The translations under genes were made by a program, and so were the position numbers. 15,406 bases of DNA from Chamaesiphon sp031376885 (lineage in GTDB: Bacteria; Cyanobacteriota; Cyanobacteriia; Cyanobacteriales; Chamaesiphonaceae): contig JANMEL010000131.1 of the NCBI GenBank assembly GCA_031376885.1, positions 1 to 15,406 on the forward strand, read 5' to 3'. The notes under the pieces were generated by a model, which was not told the DNA's origin, made no database searches, and worked only from the letters and a program-made list of their open reading frames with translations. Numbering within the stretch: position 1 is the first letter of the stretch; each line of letters starts with the position of its first letter. Positions 13,565-15,406 of this stretch are shown one piece after another.

Positions 13565-15406
13565 CAATTCAAACCAGAGCAAGCTAATTAATCCTCCACC
13601 GAAACAAATAGCTAGATCGATCGGATGTAAAAAGGAGAAGCTAAACAAGTTCCGCAAGAACGGAATGTAAAGCACGATCGCCATAAAAAACACTCCGCCA
13701 CCAATGACCCACCATAGAGCCGGATTGGGTGAATTCAGGATTTTTAGACTCAGGCGAGAGGTCGAACCTTCACTCAAAATTAGTCCTAGATTCGCGAAAA
13801 TTAACGTCGTAAATGTCAATGCTCGCACATCTAATTCACCTTGCTTGCGGTATGTAGCGATCGCAAAGACTATCAGAATAATTACCAAGATTCCGCCCCC
13901 TTGCAGCATGGCTAAACCTAAAGTTTTCTTGCCGAACAACGGTTCTTTAGGATTACGAGGTGGACGCTTCATGACATTTGCTTCGGCAGGTTCGGCTTCT
14001 AGGACGATCGAACAAGCCGGATCGATAATTAGATGTAAAAAGGCAACATGAATTGGAAGTAATACTAATGGCAATTTAAACAACACGGGAATCAACGACA
14101 TCCCCGCGATCGGAATGTGAATTGCAATCAGATATGACATGGCTTTGCGGAGATTATCAAAAATTCGCCGCCCTAATTTCACCGCTTGGACGATCGACGA
14201 AAAATCATCATCCAACAACACCAACGCCGCCGATTCCCGCGCCACATCTGTCCCCCGTTGCCCCATTGCAATGCCGATTTGGGCGGCTTTGAGCGCAGGG
14301 GCATCATTTACACCATCTCCAGTCATTGCCACAACTTCACCCTTATCTTTAAGGGCATTAACGATGCGTAATTTTTGTTCGGGAACGGCGCGGGCAAAGA
14401 TACTGGTATTTTCAATCCGCTGTTGGAGTTCGGTGTCGCTCATGCCATCCAATTCCGATCCAGTTATCGTGTCTCCCGTTTGCAATAAGCCCACTTGACG
14501 AGCGATCGTTTGAGCCGTTTCTGGATAGTCACCCGTAATCATCACCACTCGAATTCCAGCGGTATGACATTCTTGAATCGCTGCTGCTACAGTTGGGCGA
14601 ACTGGATCTGACAGTCCGACTAAGCCAAGAAATTGAAAGGGAAAATCGTGTTGTTTGTCCGGTAAATGTTCGGGAGTAACTACCGGATGTGGCGGCAAAA
14701 ATGGCGGCGGTGCATCTAGTAGAGACGCTTTAGCAACACCTAATACTCGCAATCCTTGCGTTGCCATTTCACTAACTTGTGTTGCCAGAGTTTTCTGCTG
14801 TTCGGGCGTAAAATGACAGAGATCGGCGATCGCTTCTGGTGCGCCTTTAGTGGCAATTTCATACAACTTGCTATCCGCTGACTGCCAGACGTGAGACATT
14901 GCGAGTAGCTGCGGTGAGAGTGGATATTCTCGCAACAGTTTCCAATCATCATGCAAATGTTCGGTACCTGCAAGAGAGTAATTGCCCAACTCCTTAAACG
15001 CTTTCTCCATCGGATCGAATGGATCGCGTTGACTTGCTAAAATACAGAATTCAACTAGCTCGTGAACCGACTCAGGGAGCGGCACTTGTGAGTGTAATGC
15101 TAAATCATAAGGCTGAGGATTTTCGGGATGGTTGTAGGCGAATAGCTGCTGTACAGCCATCTGATTTAGGGTCAGCGTTCCAGTTTTATCGACACATAAA
15201 ACAGTTGCCGAACCGACGGTTTCGACGGCGGAAGTGCGACGTGCTAAAACATGATTCTGTGAAAGCCGCCAAGCTCCCAAAGCCAAAAAGATTGTCACGA
15301 CAACTGGAAATTCATTCGGCAAAATTGCCATCGCCAGCGTAATCCCGGCGAGGACTCCTTTGAGCCAATCTCCTGTGGTGGCTCCATAAATTACGACAAT
15401 TGCCAC
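13544..15406 (-). CDS. P-type cation-transporting ATPase with PNEFP motif, N-terminus beyond window
   Basis: This is the last 620 residues of a membrane P-type ATPase. The true start lies past 15406, and about 250 residues (actuator domain and M1-M3) are missing from view. Numbering from the window edge, M4 has ILPNEFPVVVTIFLALGAWRL (28-48), the phosphorylation site is CVDKTGTLT with Asp73, KGAPEA is at 188-193, MITGDYPETAQTIA at 289-302, and TGDGVNDAP at 362-370. M5-M6 carry AIHIPIAG and LIIDPACSIVLEAEPAE (459-475), followed by four more membrane helices. M4 PNEFP replaces the usual PEGLP. M6 IIDPACS marks a bacterial subgroup, commonly with PEEFP, whose transported ion I do not know. It converges on the VapC remnant with a 21-base overlap. 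It is clearly a different subfamily from the pump at 5611-8556. Confidence 0.9.
   Translation of the reverse strand: MAIVVIYGATTGDWLKGVLAGITLAMAILPNEFPVVVTIFLALGAWRLSQNHVLARRTSAVETVGSATVLCVDKTGTLTLNQMAVQQLFAYNHPENPQPYDLALHSQVPLPESVHELVEFCILASQRDPFDPMEKAFKELGNYSLAGTEHLHDDWKLLREYPLSPQLLAMSHVWQSADSKLYEIATKGAPEAIADLCHFTPEQQKTLATQVSEMATQGLRVLGVAKASLLDAPPPFLPPHPVVTPEHLPDKQHDFPFQFLGLVGLSDPVRPTVAAAIQECHTAGIRVVMITGDYPETAQTIARQVGLLQTGDTITGSELDGMSDTELQQRIENTSIFARAVPEQKLRIVNALKDKGEVVAMTGDGVNDAPALKAAQIGIAMGQRGTDVARESAALVLLDDDFSSIVQAVKLGRRIFDNLRKAMSYLIAIHIPIAGMSLIPVLFKLPLVLLPIHVAFLHLIIDPACSIVLEAEPAEANVMKRPPRNPKEPLFGKKTLGLAMLQGGGILVIILIVFAIATYRKQGELDVRALTFTTLIFANLGLILSEGSTSRLSLKILNSPNPALWWVIGGGVFFMAIVLYIPFLRNLFSFSFLHPIDLAICFGGGLISLLWFELLKQTKK

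Noticed and set aside
15404..15406. GTG at the window edge as the start of the second P-type ATPase
   Set aside because: The visible part begins near M4; the actuator domain and first helices must lie beyond the window, so this is an edge effect.

Overview
This is cyanobacterial chromosomal DNA. The octamer GCGATCGC and the shorter CGATCG/GATC recur in almost every gene, and the gene content (catabolic Gap1-type GAPDH, small dispersed hairpin repeats, VapC and HNH accessory modules) fits a cyanobacterium. I cannot name the genus.

Layout. Positions 1-569: start of an uncharacterised PD-(D/E)XK nuclease-like gene, minus strand, cut by the window edge. Positions 674-8556: a minus-strand block read in the order P-type cation ATPase (with Na+/K+-ATPase-like ion-site residues), glycine-rich stress protein, atypical pyruvate kinase, a RibD/DHFR-fold reductase that looks recently acquired, D-lactate dehydrogenase, and NAD-type GAPDH. 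GAPDH, pyruvate kinase and D-LDH together would run lower glycolysis to lactate with balanced NADH. I infer a dark or low-oxygen fermentation module linked to ion pumping. Positions 8557-10435: a CrtI/CrtISO-like FAD oxidoreductase (GTG start). It and the ATPase share an almost identical 34-bp upstream element built from 11-bp tandem units. A 39-bp duplicate of the start of the stress-protein gene sits between them.

Positions 10436-11295 hold a two-gene module: a conserved small protein carrying an in-frame repeat insertion, overlapping by 4 bp an HNH endonuclease interrupted by one in-frame TGA. Positions 11437-12959 hold a divergent pair: a LuxR-type regulator and an isonitrile-hydratase-like DJ-1/PfpI enzyme. 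Positions 13064-13564 are the wreck of a toxin-antitoxin locus: a frameshifted antitoxin carrying a repeat insertion, followed by a VapC lacking its N-terminus. Positions 13544-15406 are the C-terminal two-thirds of a second P-type ATPase with an unusual PNEFP motif.

A family of 26-53 nt hairpin repeats occurs four times (5678, 10346, 11192, 13162). Three copies lie in coding sequence, all in the same reading phase, and the stems covary between copies. No tRNA, rRNA, CRISPR array, complete transposon or convincing rho-independent terminator was found. No stretch longer than 300 bases lacks a gene or gene remnant.
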